Origin: Chitinophagales bacterium
GTDB lineage: Bacteria > Bacteroidota > Bacteroidia > Chitinophagales > Saprospiraceae
NCBI GenBank assembly: GCA_013298955.1
Contig: JAAFJT010000006.1
Span: forward strand, 24,231-88,230
Direction of reading: 5' to 3'
Length of the DNA stretch: 64,000 nt
Below are positions 8,676-18,149 of the stretch, one piece after another. Numbering within the stretch: position 1 is the first letter of the stretch; each line of letters opens with the position of its first letter. Below the pieces are notes generated by a model that was not told the DNA's origin, did no database searches, and saw only the letters and a program-made list of their open reading frames with translations. The position numbers were made by a program, and so were the translations under genes.

Positions 8676-8932
8676 ATGAAACAAAATATTCTTTCGATTT
8701 TAGGGATTTTTAGCATTTGTACCTGTTTTCCCAAGACTGGAAAAGTGCAAATGGATACGCTGGCCAAACCCAAATGGCATTTCAAAACGCTGCTTGGAAA
8801 ATTCAACTCCTTGATAAAGCCGTTGTGTGGGCAACTTTTTATTTTCAACAAAAAGAAATTTTTAATGTCTTTGACCATTTAGGCGAAAGACCTGTGAGTA
8901 ATATCATCGTTTTGAAACCCAAAACACAATAA
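8676..8932 (+). pseudogene. Possible small lipoprotein gene with a frame disruption
   Basis: One frame starts at 8676 with a lipoprotein-like leader (MKQNILSILGIFSICTC) but then reads into a Lys-rich tail and stops at 8882. A second frame (to 8932) carries a more protein-like sequence ending FNVFDHLGERPVSNIIVLKP. A single indel would join the two into a lipoprotein of about 85 residues. I do not recognise the family. It could also be two chance frames. It lies between divergent msrA and the PKD protein gene. Confidence 0.3.
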
Positions 8933-9030
8933 AATCAAGCTCCGTGCGTCTTTTCAATCAATAAGTTTAAAATGTTGTAGGACTATCGTTCCAAAACCAA
9001 CAAATCCCCAGTAAAATAACGCTCCAAATA

Positions 9031-12000
9031 ATGAAAAGAATCGTTCTACACTCTTTGTTCGTGTTGTTTTGCGCTATGAACAATCCTTTACAAGCGCAGA
9101 CTAATTTATCTGGCACCATTAATAGTTACGCAAAAGTAACCGCGATGGACACCTGCCAACAAACTTTGACGGTCAGTTCGACCGCTGGTTTTACGCCCAA
9201 TCTGAAAATACTGTTGATTCAGATGAAAGGTGCATTGATGGATGAAAGTAATAATTCCAATTTTGGGACTTTAAACAGCCTCCGAAATGCAGGAAAATAT
9301 GAAATTAACACTATTGACAGCATTAGTGGCAACGTTATTTTTTTAAAATATAAAAATTTAACCGATTATGATGTCAACCATGCCGTTCAAATCGTTTCTT
9401 ATCCAACTTACACGACGGCAACCGTACAAAATAATCTTACCGCAACGCCTTGGGACGGGCAAACAGGAGGCATTATCGCTTTTGAAGCGACTACTTTAAA
9501 TCTTAATGCGAATATTGATGCTTCTGCTACTGGCTTTTTAGGCGGTGCAGGACATGGTTTCAATATAGATTGTGCCTGCCAATCGCCCACCTGTATTTCG
9601 CCTGCCAATGATTATTTTTATAATGCGGGTGATTTCAAAGGTGCCTTTAAAGGAGAAGGGATTTCGATGATAACAAACAGTCGAGAATCAGGACGCGGTA
9701 GGCAAAATAATGGTGGCGGCGGCGGTAATGACCACAAATCGGGCGGCGGCGGCGGCGGTAATGTGGGCAATGGCGGTAATGGTGGTATTAATGCAGAACC
9801 GTTGACTTTGAGATGCAAGGGAGCGTATCCCGGCATTGGCGGTCAGGGTTTGGCAGTAGCCAATAACAATAATCGCTTATTTTGGGGCGGCGGCGGCGGT
9901 GCTGGTCATACTAAAGGTTCGGTTCAGCCTAATACAGCAAAAGGTGGCAATGGCGGCGGCATTATTTTGATAAAAGCCAACACCTTGAATGCCAATACAA
10001 AAAGTATTAAAGCCAATGGCGAAAATGGTACAGTGGGCAGTTCACAAGGCGGCGGTGGTGGCGGCGGCGGCGGCACTATCTTGTTAGAAGGTCGAATTGT
10101 GGGCGCATTAACCCTTGAAACCAAAGGAGGCATTGGCGGAAATAGTGATAATGGCAATGCAGACCGTTGTACGGGTCCAGGTGGTGGTGGCGGCGGCGGC
10201 AAAATATTATTAAAAACAACTGGCACAACCCCGACTTCCACTTTCACAGGCGGCGTTGCAGGTCAGAGTATCAATTCTACGGAAACTTGTAATACAGGTG
10301 GTGGAGCAGGTAGTGGCGGGCAAGTGGCGACTTTGACCGTAAATGATAATATTGCTTACGCCTCTGAAACCGTGAGTCGGAGTCTCGCTTTTAATAGGCA
10401 ACCAAGCTCTATCGCAGCATGCCCTACTCGCAATTTTTCGATGAGTGTTGCAGCTATTGGCGTAAATATCGTCTATCAATGGGAAGTGGGTCAAGCCTTA
10501 GGTGGTTTTCAGCCGATTTCAAATGATTTGACGTACTCAGGTGCGCAAACAGCTACCTTGCAAGTCAATAATGTCACCGCGCTGATGGATCAATATCGGT
10601 ATCGATGCATTATTACCAATTGTACAGGCAGTGTTTTAATTTCCACAGTGGGTACTTTGACGGTTTCTCCTGCTGCAAATGCGGCTTTTACGAGCAGTGC
10701 GGCGGGCAATACGATTACTTTTAACAATCAATCAACCTTAGCCTTGTCCTATATTTGGAATTTTGGGGATAATACACCATTAAGTACTGCCCAAAATCCG
10801 ACACACACCTACGCAGCGCAAGGCAATTACACGGTTACGCTCAAAGCAATTAGTGGTTGCGATACGAATGTCCTTACTCGAGTGGTATCGCTCAATACGC
10901 CACCGATTGCTCGTTTTATTGCAGGAACGACCGATACTTGTGTGCATGCAACCATTCAATTTAATAATGAATCGTCCAATAATGCAGCGCAATGGTATTG
11001 GGAATTTCCGGGTGGAACGCCATCTACTTCTAATCAACGCAATCCAATTGTCCAATATTTTGTAGGTGGTGCTTATGATGTAACCTTGATTGTTTCCAAT
11101 CCAAACGGACGGGATACGCTGTTGCGCCCACAGTACATTCGAGTAACGGGTACGCCTATGGCTTTTTTCACGATGAATCGGACAGGGCGAGATGTCATTT
11201 TTACCAATCGAACCGCACAAGGTGTGAGTTATAATTGGGATTTTGGAGATGCCACAGCGCGTTCTACACAATCCAATCCAAGCCATACGTATAACCGTGC
11301 AGGGACTTTTGTAATTACCTTAACCGCTACAAACAATTGTGGTTCAAGCATTTACAGAGATACAGTCATCATGTTGGCTTTGCCAACTGCCCAAATTGCT
11401 GCCAATTATACACAAGGTTGCCTACCTATGACGGTTCAATTCAATACAATTAATGCGTTGAATGTGAATAATTGGTATTGGCAATTTCCGGGCGGTCGTC
11501 CGCGCAGCTCGAATATCGCCAATCCGATTATTCAATATGATACCGTTGGTACTTGGCCCGTTTTGTTAACGGTGAGTAATGGTGTTGGTACATCAGAATT
11601 ACGAGATTCTTTTTACATTAAAGTGAATAATCCACCGCGCCCTGCTTTCAATATTTTCAAATTATCGGATAATGTCATTTCAATTGAAAATTTGACAACT
11701 GGCGCACAGAATTTTAATTGGAATTTTGGAGATAATACGTCCTCAACCTTGCAAAATCCGACAGCACACCGTTATACAACACCGGGAACGTATAATGTAT
11801 CGCTGTTAGCTTATAATCAATATTGTGGCAGAGGCACTTCTCAACAAATTGCGTTAAATTTTACGGCTACCGAAGAATTTAACCAAGAAGGCGCATTGAT
11901 GATTTCGCCGAATCCGACGGATAACGTATTGATTTTCAATTTTAAAACGCCTAAATACTTAGGTCAAATGGTGCAATTTTCAGATGTGAATGGTAGAATG

Positions 12001-12123
12001 ATTCAACAATTTGAGTTAAATCAATCCATGATACAGACATTGGATATTTCAACATTTGCAGCAGGTCTGTATTTTATCAAAATTGGAAATTCCAATAATA
12101 TCGGAAAAATTATAAAACAGTAA
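9031..12123 (+). CDS. Giant secreted PKD-repeat protein with T9SS sorting domain
   Basis: A 1,030-residue exported protein with a signal peptide ending LQAQ (about residue 23). A glycine-rich region with runs of up to six or more Gly spans roughly 210-430. An Ig-like segment precedes five PKD-type domains (about 555-960) with the FGDNT/WDFGDA and alternate WYWEFPGG/WYWQFPGG forms. The C-terminal 75 residues (ISPNPTDNVL...GLYFIKIG) form a type A T9SS sorting domain, so the protein is exported across the outer membrane and anchored. Surface adhesin or matrix roles are inferred; no catalytic domain is visible. A terminator follows at 12159-12197. Confidence 0.85.
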   Translation: MKRIVLHSLFVLFCAMNNPLQAQTNLSGTINSYAKVTAMDTCQQTLTVSSTAGFTPNLKILLIQMKGALMDESNNSNFGTLNSLRNAGKYEINTIDSISGNVIFLKYKNLTDYDVNHAVQIVSYPTYTTATVQNNLTATPWDGQTGGIIAFEATTLNLNANIDASATGFLGGAGHGFNIDCACQSPTCISPANDYFYNAGDFKGAFKGEGISMITNSRESGRGRQNNGGGGGNDHKSGGGGGGNVGNGGNGGINAEPLTLRCKGAYPGIGGQGLAVANNNNRLFWGGGGGAGHTKGSVQPNTAKGGNGGGIILIKANTLNANTKSIKANGENGTVGSSQGGGGGGGGGTILLEGRIVGALTLETKGGIGGNSDNGNADRCTGPGGGGGGGKILLKTTGTTPTSTFTGGVAGQSINSTETCNTGGGAGSGGQVATLTVNDNIAYASETVSRSLAFNRQPSSIAACPTRNFSMSVAAIGVNIVYQWEVGQALGGFQPISNDLTYSGAQTATLQVNNVTALMDQYRYRCIITNCTGSVLISTVGTLTVSPAANAAFTSSAAGNTITFNNQSTLALSYIWNFGDNTPLSTAQNPTHTYAAQGNYTVTLKAISGCDTNVLTRVVSLNTPPIARFIAGTTDTCVHATIQFNNESSNNAAQWYWEFPGGTPSTSNQRNPIVQYFVGGAYDVTLIVSNPNGRDTLLRPQYIRVTGTPMAFFTMNRTGRDVIFTNRTAQGVSYNWDFGDATARSTQSNPSHTYNRAGTFVITLTATNNCGSSIYRDTVIMLALPTAQIAANYTQGCLPMTVQFNTINALNVNNWYWQFPGGRPRSSNIANPIIQYDTVGTWPVLLTVSNGVGTSELRDSFYIKVNNPPRPAFNIFKLSDNVISIENLTTGAQNFNWNFGDNTSSTLQNPTAHRYTTPGTYNVSLLAYNQYCGRGTSQQIALNFTATEEFNQEGALMISPNPTDNVLIFNFKTPKYLGQMVQFSDVNGRMIQQFELNQSMIQTLDISTFAAGLYFIKIGNSNNIGKIIKQ

Positions 12124-12158
12124 AATAAAATTACGACATTTATTTATAAATCATTCAA

Positions 12159-12197
12159 AACTTGCGTCAAGGTCATAACTTGGCGCGAGTTTTTTTT
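12159..12197 (+). terminator. Intrinsic terminator of the PKD protein gene
   Basis: AACTTGCGTCAAG pairs with CTTGGCGCGAGTT (two G-U pairs) over a 7-base loop, followed by a run of eight T on the plus strand. Confidence 0.8.
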
Positions 12198-12237
12198 ATG
12201 TATTCTTTTTAATCTTTTGAATCCGCCATTACAAGTA

Positions 12238-13836
12238 ATGAAATATCGTTTTCTGATTATAACTTTTATGCTTTTCACGGTTTTATTGTTTTACAAAAAC
12301 AACCAAATTGTTTTATGGGAACAAGATGAGTCTGCTTATGCAGGCTTTGCGCACACGATGCTTAAAACAGGTGATTGGATAACCCCCGATTTTGAATGGA
12401 GTGAACCACATCGAAAAACACCTTTTCATTTTTGGGCAATTGCTTTATCGTATAAACTGTTTGGTGAAAACGAATTTGCAACGCGATTGCCTACTTGTTT
12501 GTGCATTTTAGGAACGCTTTTGACTTTTTGGGGATTCGGAAAAAAATTATTTTCAGCAGAAATCGCCCAATGGAGTTGCCTTGTTTTCATGGTATCCATC
12601 CTCCCCCTTTTATTTGCCAAAATTGCTTTGACAGATGCCGCCCTTTTATGCTGTACCACATTAGCTTATTTTTTATTACAATTATATTTGGAAACCAATC
12701 AATTGCGTTATTTAGGGGGACTTCTAAGCATCGTCAGTATCGGTTTATTGGTCAAAGGTCCACCCATTTTAATAACAGTGGGCGGGAGTATTTTTTTAAA
12801 ATTCCTATTGGATGATAACAAAATGCAATCTTTGAAAATCGGATTACTCCTATTTTTGACATTCATCCCTTTATTGATTTGGGGACGCATGGCATGGATA
12901 GCAGATGGCGGCATTTTCATACAATGGTTATTGGATTGGTACATTTTTAAACGCACTTCAGGCAGCGTTTTTGGACAAACGGGTCCTTTTGGATACTATT
13001 TTGGGGTGTTTGCGTTCAATTTCATCCTTTTATTGCCTTATTTTTTCAAAAGCGTTTATGATATTTTTACCCATCCTTTTAACAAAACACAAAGTATTGC
13101 TGAAAAAAACGTCCATCGACTCAATTTATATTGGATAAGTTGCGGATGGATTTTCTATGAATGCCTACCCAGTAAATTGCCCGCGTACGCATTGGCAGCA
13201 TTACCGATTTTGGTTACTTCAATTGGGCGATTGATTGCAACGCATCAAAAAATGCCTGCTTTTTTAAATATTGTTTCAGGATTGATTCAAATCGGGGCAG
13301 GGATTGCGCTCTTTTTATTGAAAAAACAATTGCCTTTTGAATCTTTAATTTTCCCAAGTAGGTTATTAGCAATACTTTTTATAATAATTGGAATGTATCA
13401 TTTATTGAAAATCAAATTATTATACATTAATCATTTTAAACCTTATTTTTATGCAACAGCAGGATTGATTTTAAATGCCATTATTTGGGTGTTAATCATT
13501 CCCGCGCTTGAACCACATCGACAATTATCAATGACGGTGGTTCAAAAAATAATAGCTAAAACAAAATGGCAAAATACAGTTGCGCCTGTTATCTTTGATT
13601 TTAATTATGCCTTGCCAAGTATTCCCGTCTATCTAAGTCGGGCAGGCATTCCCTACAAAACATGGAGTGATTTTAACACCTCTTTTAATAATCCAACCTA
13701 TCGTATTTTCATCACCGATGAAGATAATGCAAACATTTGGCAAAACAGCCCTATTCAAACCGAAATAGATACGATAACAGGTTGGCGCACCGATAGAGGT
13801 AATTTTAAAACTTTTTACTTAGTAACCAAAAAATAA
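12238..13836 (+). CDS. GT39/ArnT-like membrane glycosyltransferase
   Basis: A 532-residue polytopic membrane protein with about a dozen hydrophobic segments. The first periplasmic loop contains WEQDESAYAGFAHTML followed by SEPHRKTPFHFW, the layout of the PMT/ArnT superfamily whose catalytic aspartate lies in this loop. Such enzymes transfer sugars from polyprenyl-phosphate donors to lipid A, proteins or glycans. The acceptor here is unknown. I start at the ATG at 12238; an upstream TTG (12217) adds seven residues. Convergent with the amidase gene, with a family A palindrome between the two ends. Confidence 0.75.
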   Translation: MKYRFLIITFMLFTVLLFYKNNQIVLWEQDESAYAGFAHTMLKTGDWITPDFEWSEPHRKTPFHFWAIALSYKLFGENEFATRLPTCLCILGTLLTFWGFGKKLFSAEIAQWSCLVFMVSILPLLFAKIALTDAALLCCTTLAYFLLQLYLETNQLRYLGGLLSIVSIGLLVKGPPILITVGGSIFLKFLLDDNKMQSLKIGLLLFLTFIPLLIWGRMAWIADGGIFIQWLLDWYIFKRTSGSVFGQTGPFGYYFGVFAFNFILLLPYFFKSVYDIFTHPFNKTQSIAEKNVHRLNLYWISCGWIFYECLPSKLPAYALAALPILVTSIGRLIATHQKMPAFLNIVSGLIQIGAGIALFLLKKQLPFESLIFPSRLLAILFIIIGMYHLLKIKLLYINHFKPYFYATAGLILNAIIWVLIIPALEPHRQLSMTVVQKIIAKTKWQNTVAPVIFDFNYALPSIPVYLSRAGIPYKTWSDFNTSFNNPTYRIFITDEDNANIWQNSPIQTEIDTITGWRTDRGNFKTFYLVTKK

Positions 13837-13885
13837 TTCCTTTATTCCTAATTCAAGAATTATATAACCTAAGTTGTGCGGTAAG

Positions 13886-14000
13886 GTTTGAATTAGGATT
13901 TATGGGATTTTTAAGATTCCATTGGGATTGATTTTTAGGATTTTATCCTAAAAATCAATCCCAATGGAATCCAAATCATCCTAAAAATCCTAATTCAAAC
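13886..14000. repeat. Family A palindrome between convergent genes
   Basis: A long palindrome whose outer ends read GTTTGAATTAGG and CCTAATTCAAAC, with reiterated GGATT words throughout. Weaker pairing extends outwards to about 13861-14026 (TATATAA.../...TTATATA). It ends 18 bp from the stop of the amidase gene (14019) and 49 bp from that of the glycosyltransferase. Confidence 0.9.
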
Positions 14001-14018
14001 CCTGCCGCGCAAATTGGA

Positions 14019-14837
14019 TTATATAGTAACTTTACGAATATATTTTAAAGCAACCCAGCGATTATACAACCTATCCACTCGATACCAACCACTTTTTTCT
14101 TCATAAATCCCAACTTGAATCCCTCGTTGTAATTTATCTACTATTTTTCCTGTCATATTGGGCGCATCTCGCACATTCAAAGCATCATTGCTAATAACCA
14201 AACCGCGTTGAATTTTATTTTTATTCAATTTAGGATTCGAGGGCGTATTCAATTCACCAATTTTCAATCGAACCAAAGGCAAAAAGTTTTCTTCGGCGGC
14301 TTCAGTCGTGTTACCACCAAAAAAATTCGTACCCGGACACGATTTTTGATTGGGATTCGGGCTACCAATCATTTCTCCTGTATCCGCGTCAAACCAATGA
14401 TGATACACAATTTCGTCAATCGAAGGGAATAAATCCAACTTAATACACAACATCGCATTCAATGCAATAATCGTATCGTGTTGTTCATTCGTCATTTGGT
14501 CACCGCCCATATCGAAATTACCTAAATGTTCGATGCAAATATCGCCTTCATTCGATTTATAGATACACGCAGGGATGCGATTGAAAGGACGGCAAATGCC
14601 AATTTTCCCATCTGGAAAAGTGGTAATATTCTGACCTATCATCTCCCACCCGCGCGCAATATGCGCTGTGTGCATCGCCTCCAACAATTCAACATGATTA
14701 CTACCTGTAAAACGTTTGTAATCAGGCTTCCATGTATGATGATTTTGAATCACTTCAACCGTACGTGTAATCGGTTCTTCTGCCAACCAACTTTGAAACT
14801 CTTTGAGTGTCAATACTTTAAATCTTATAATTGCCAT
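14019..14837 (-). CDS. N-acetylmuramoyl-L-alanine amidase (amidase_2/PGRP) with C-terminal SH3 domain
   Basis: A 272-residue protein. The N-terminal three quarters match the amidase_2/PGRP fold, a zinc enzyme that cleaves the MurNAc-L-Ala bond: the first ligand in QNHHTW (about residue 33), a second His in IVYHHWF (about 146), and the cysteine in SCPGTNF (about 167). The last 60 residues (ALNVRDAPNMTGK...) form a bacterial SH3 domain, a wall-binding module. No signal peptide is evident, so export would need another route such as a holin or injection machine. It lies downstream of a contractile-injection-system tape-measure gene on the same strand (114 bp apart). A functional link is possible but unproven. 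Confidence 0.8.
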   Translation of the reverse strand: MAIIRFKVLTLKEFQSWLAEEPITRTVEVIQNHHTWKPDYKRFTGSNHVELLEAMHTAHIARGWEMIGQNITTFPDGKIGICRPFNRIPACIYKSNEGDICIEHLGNFDMGGDQMTNEQHDTIIALNAMLCIKLDLFPSIDEIVYHHWFDADTGEMIGSPNPNQKSCPGTNFFGGNTTEAAEENFLPLVRLKIGELNTPSNPKLNKNKIQRGLVISNDALNVRDAPNMTGKIVDKLQRGIQVGIYEEKSGWYRVDRLYNRWVALKYIRKVTI

Positions 14838-14951
14838 AATATTTTAAGCGGGAAATGGAGTAATCTATTAAAACACTAAACGGCTGCAAGTTAACGCATT
14901 TCAATCTGTTTTCAAGGGGTGTATAACAAATTTACCAACTCACAACCATTT

Positions 14952-16259
14952 TTACCAGATAACATAGAGCGTTTCAGTCATCCAAGGCAATTTAATAACA
15001 CCATAATCCCATTTAAAATAGGTTTCTAAACGGTCTGTTGCCTTTTTATCGACGTATAAAAGCCAATCATTACCTGCTGGACTGCGGGTTAATTTGCCAC
15101 GCCGTTGCAAAAAGCGTTCTCTAAATTGTCGCAAACCCATTTTTCCGAAAACAGGTTGGGATTCAATGATGGATTCTAATAAACCATCCATCATTGTCAT
15201 CGCATCCGTACTCAAAGGCAATTCTCTTTCAATCGGCTGATGTAAAGGCATGCCACACAACAATTTATTGAGCATCAATGCATATTCGGGTGCGTTTATC
15301 ACACCCGTACAAAGATATTGAAAAAGGTGAATCGCTCGAAACTGCGCCGTTTTGCTCCTAAATAAATCATTTTCCAAACAATTCAACTCCTCTGCGGAAG
15401 CAAATAAAAACGGATGTAATAAAATCAAACCCGCATTTTCGATGAAAATATCTTGTTGCGCTACTACTAATTTCACACGGCGGTCATAACGCAAAACCCT
15501 ATCGCCTAAAATCTCATTGCGCAACTCCACCATTGCCGATTCCGAATAATTTTCGCGCAAATTATGATCCAGATAGGTTTCCAAAGCTATCAACAATTTG
15601 TTGGCAGATAAGGGCGTATCCAACACCGCAATTTCAATGATTTCTGCTAATAAATCCTTTCGATACGCCCTATCCAATTGGCGAAACAAAGCTAATTCGT
15701 CCATCCAATCAAATCGAAATAATTTCAACAAGAGCTTTTCTAAAAAAGCATCTGGAAATTGCCAAACTAACCGCCGAATACAACCTTTGTTACTACTCAA
15801 TACTTGCAAAATCACTTGCTCATACTTTTGAAAATCGACTTGAAGCGCGTGTAAAATATCTTTTTCCAATAATTTAGGTTCACGCGCCAGCCATTCTGCA
15901 TGATAACCTATCTGCAAAAAACTTAAAAAAGCCGTCATCGCATTCGCTTCCCGCGATACATAACCTTCTCTATGACAATCCGACAATTGCTGCATCAAGG
16001 CTTTTTCAAAAACTTGAATACAGTGGTCTGTCAAGGATTTATCGGTTTTACGCCCAACAATGTCTCCCAAATCGACTTCTAATCGCTCTATTTTCAGAAA
16101 TTGGTTCGCAGGCATCAAGGCAGATAATCGTTTTTCCAATTTGGGTAACAACTGTTTCTGATACCAACGACTCCAATCACGCTGCACTTGGGATGCATCT
16201 TGTTCGTTCTGCAAATCCAACTCCAATCGTTGATGATGGATAATATGTGTTTGCTGCAT
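14952..16259 (-). CDS. Contractile injection system tape-measure protein (CIS_TMP family)
   Basis: A 435-residue protein. Its C-terminal half carries the signature of the CIS_TMP family: ENAGLILLHPFLF, AIHLFQYLCTG, LLNKLLCGMPL, the block REFLQRRGKL-like FRERFLQRRGKLTR, and the terminal KLPWMTETLYVIW. In extracellular contractile injection systems (antifeeding-prophage/MAC-like) this protein is associated with tube length. The only other recognised system gene here is the upstream DUF5908 gene; no sheath, tube, baseplate or AAA+ ATPase gene is present within the window. It is therefore an orphan or the scattered remnant of a system. Confidence 0.75.
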   Translation of the reverse strand: MQQTHIIHHQRLELDLQNEQDASQVQRDWSRWYQKQLLPKLEKRLSALMPANQFLKIERLEVDLGDIVGRKTDKSLTDHCIQVFEKALMQQLSDCHREGYVSREANAMTAFLSFLQIGYHAEWLAREPKLLEKDILHALQVDFQKYEQVILQVLSSNKGCIRRLVWQFPDAFLEKLLLKLFRFDWMDELALFRQLDRAYRKDLLAEIIEIAVLDTPLSANKLLIALETYLDHNLRENYSESAMVELRNEILGDRVLRYDRRVKLVVAQQDIFIENAGLILLHPFLFASAEELNCLENDLFRSKTAQFRAIHLFQYLCTGVINAPEYALMLNKLLCGMPLHQPIERELPLSTDAMTMMDGLLESIIESQPVFGKMGLRQFRERFLQRRGKLTRSPAGNDWLLYVDKKATDRLETYFKWDYGVIKLPWMTETLYVIW

Positions 16260-16288
16260 AATGCTCTAAATCAAGTTTGCTACGCTAC

Positions 16289-16474
16289 TCAAATCTGAAC
16301 GAATTGTCGTTTTTTGATTTTGAGCCTGTCCAAGATAAGTTGGACTTGTGCGTCTGTAAGTGCTTGGGGATATTCCGCCACAGCACGATGTATTCCTTTG
16401 TCCAGCTTGCCGCGCTCTTTCAATGGATTTTTGACAGCAGCTTTGATGACAAGTTCAAAAATTTCAATAGGCAT
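16289..16474 (-). CDS. DUF5908 small protein, contractile-injection-system associated
   Basis: A 61-residue protein starting MPIEIFELVIKAAV, the characteristic start of DUF5908 proteins, which are found in Bacteroidota contractile injection system clusters. I chose the ATG at 16474 rather than 16480 because the family begins with MPIEI. The coding region ends 29 bp before the tape-measure gene, so the two are presumably cotranscribed. Function unknown. Confidence 0.65.
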   Translation of the reverse strand: MPIEIFELVIKAAVKNPLKERGKLDKGIHRAVAEYPQALTDAQVQLILDRLKIKKRQFVQI

Positions 16475-16480
16475 GGTCAT

Positions 16481-16925
16481 TCCTGTTTTTAATGGTTTAG
16501 AAAAAACACGACGATAGAATCCTAAGTAGGCACAAACGGCACTTAGGTTTGCTTACGCAACAGGATGTCAATAGGATTTGGCAAATACAAGGTATCTGTA
16601 CAAAGTAGGATGCTCCAAAAAATCGGCTAAAACAGTTTGTAAACTCATTTTCGATGTAACAAAAAGGTGCGTATCTCAATGTATTTGTTTTCTCTAAGTG
16701 TGCGACGACGTTTTAAAGTACTTTCAAAAAGATAAAATCTCATTTATATACACAAATGTAGATAGAAAGAGTTGATATTGTCAAGTTATTTTTTACATTT
16801 TTATTTTGCTTATAATTTAAAATAAAAATCTGTTTTTTGTAAAAATTGCGAAATAATTGTCTTATAAATGATTATAAAACAGTAAAAATGATAATTTTTA
16901 TTTAAAAAAATACATTTGAACATTA
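16481..16925. other. 445-bp gap upstream of the DUF5908 gene
   Basis: No convincing gene. A 26-codon minus-strand frame at 16568-16648 (MSLQTVLADFLEHPTLYRY...) has natural-looking composition and could be the start of a decayed gene. The rest is AT-rich and without clear promoter or repeats. Confidence 0.3.
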
Positions 16926-17010
16926 TTTGAATTAGGATTTTTAGGATTATTAAGATTGGTTAGGATTTCATCCTAACCAATCTTAATAATCCTAAAAATC
17001 CTAATTCAAA
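16926..17010. repeat. Perfect 41-bp-arm family A palindrome
   Basis: The arm at 16926-16966 (beginning TTTGAATTAGGATTTTTAGG) is exactly complementary to 16970-17010 across three central bases. It begins 5 bp after the stop codon of the LytTR gene ending at 17016. Confidence 0.95.
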
Positions 17011-17015
17011 AACGG

Positions 17016-17939
17016 TTAATAAACCAAATCTAACTTGCCTACCCGCGTTGAAATATTGGTTCGGCGCAAAATTTCTTGCGTATAAGCCGCAGGAATAAAT
17101 TGTCCAACCCCTTCTAATTCCAATTTATAGCCTTGTGCATTGCCTTCAACACTCATAATTTTGTTCGTATTGACCAAATAATTGGTATGACACCGACAAT
17201 ATTGAGGCACATTTTTCAAATCTTCCATCACTTTCTTCAAATTAGTGCGTATCAATACCGTCTTCACTTGCTTATTTTCACAATAATAAACGCGCACAAA
17301 ATGCCCTTCTGTTTGCATAAACAAGCCTTTTTCAATCCCTAAATTGAAATTTTCTTGCGGATGCGCTCCTCGAATCACTACAAAATGGGTTGCCAAAGGA
17401 TTATTGACCACCCGATTAGAATGCGAAAAAACCAAATTCGGAGGCAAAGCCCGCAATTGATGATTTAACAAACGCGCCCGCCCATCATGTTTTTCCTGCA
17501 AAAAGACCTGCCGCAAAATATCGGCAAACGTCAAGGGCAAAAAACCAAGTATAAAAACTTGCATTTGGAAAAAAGAAAAATGGGTTGCCGTTAATTCCAA
17601 TTCGCCTAAGCAAACTGCCAGCAAATAACTACAAACTCCCATGAATATTAAATCTAAAGCATTGATTAACAACACTTTATAACCTGTCCAAAATTCATCT
17701 TCCATGAATCTGGGAAATAAGATAACGCCTACACGCCGCAAAAAAACCAAAGAAAGGATACACATTGCACCATGTGCAAAGGAAACCGATACGCGGTGTA
17801 TGGGCGTATAAGTTTCTAAAAATGGCGGATTTAAGGTGAGCATGACCACAAAAACAAGGACTCCAAGAAATATTTCCATCTGCCACCGTTTCGGATTCAC
17901 CCACTTGTTCGGATATGGTTGTAATAATAAACTAAACAC
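17016..17939 (-). CDS. Membrane-bound LytTR DNA-binding regulator
   Basis: A 307-residue protein. The N-terminal half has four to five hydrophobic segments (for example EIFLGVLVFVVMLTL and VFILGFLPLTFADIL). The C-terminal 110 residues are a LytTR domain (GHFVRVYY, LIRTNLKKVMEDL, YCRCHTNYLVN), which binds DNA in beta-rich fashion. There is no receiver domain, so the membrane part may sense the signal directly. The start at 17939 is GTG; an ATG at 17879 would shorten the N-terminus just before the first membrane segment. No neighbouring histidine kinase, so its target genes are unknown. Confidence 0.75.
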   Translation of the reverse strand: MFSLLLQPYPNKWVNPKRWQMEIFLGVLVFVVMLTLNPPFLETYTPIHRVSVSFAHGAMCILSLVFLRRVGVILFPRFMEDEFWTGYKVLLINALDLIFMGVCSYLLAVCLGELELTATHFSFFQMQVFILGFLPLTFADILRQVFLQEKHDGRARLLNHQLRALPPNLVFSHSNRVVNNPLATHFVVIRGAHPQENFNLGIEKGLFMQTEGHFVRVYYCENKQVKTVLIRTNLKKVMEDLKNVPQYCRCHTNYLVNTNKIMSVEGNAQGYKLELEGVGQFIPAAYTQEILRRTNISTRVGKLDLVY

Positions 17940-18061
17940 AATGATTTTAATTGTAAGGGTTTTGTTACGGGTTTGTCTTTTTCAAAATTGTGGTTTTTTC
18001 TTTTGTTTGCGCAAAGCTATTAAGATTTCGTTAACAATTCAATTATTTTTTCAACTATTTT

Positions 18062-18103
18062 TTCAAAAAAAAATGCCACAGCTTTTTTTCATCTGTGGCA
18101 TTT
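18062..18103 (-). terminator. Intrinsic terminator of the Fe-S oxidoreductase gene
   Basis: On the minus strand AAATGCCACAG and its complement form an 11-bp stem with an 11-base loop, followed by a T-run (18070-18062). It lies about 47 bp after the stop at 18150. Confidence 0.85.
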
Positions 18104-18149
18104 TAAAAACAATGACTTTACATAAAAAAACAATCTATTTACGCGTTAT

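Noticed and set aside
9618..10247. Proline-rich minus-strand frames opposite the PKD protein
   Set aside because: They are antisense to the glycine-rich GGN coding region and arise from its composition.
9700..10330. Poly-GGC tracts in the PKD protein gene as a possible phase-variable repeat
   Set aside because: The tracts encode in-frame glycine runs of the protein and changes of three bases would only alter length; no frameshift switch is evident.
16497..16679. 60-codon minus-strand frame with many cysteines upstream of the DUF5908 gene
   Set aside because: No recognisable family, composition unlike neighbouring proteins, and another frame there looks equally coding-like.
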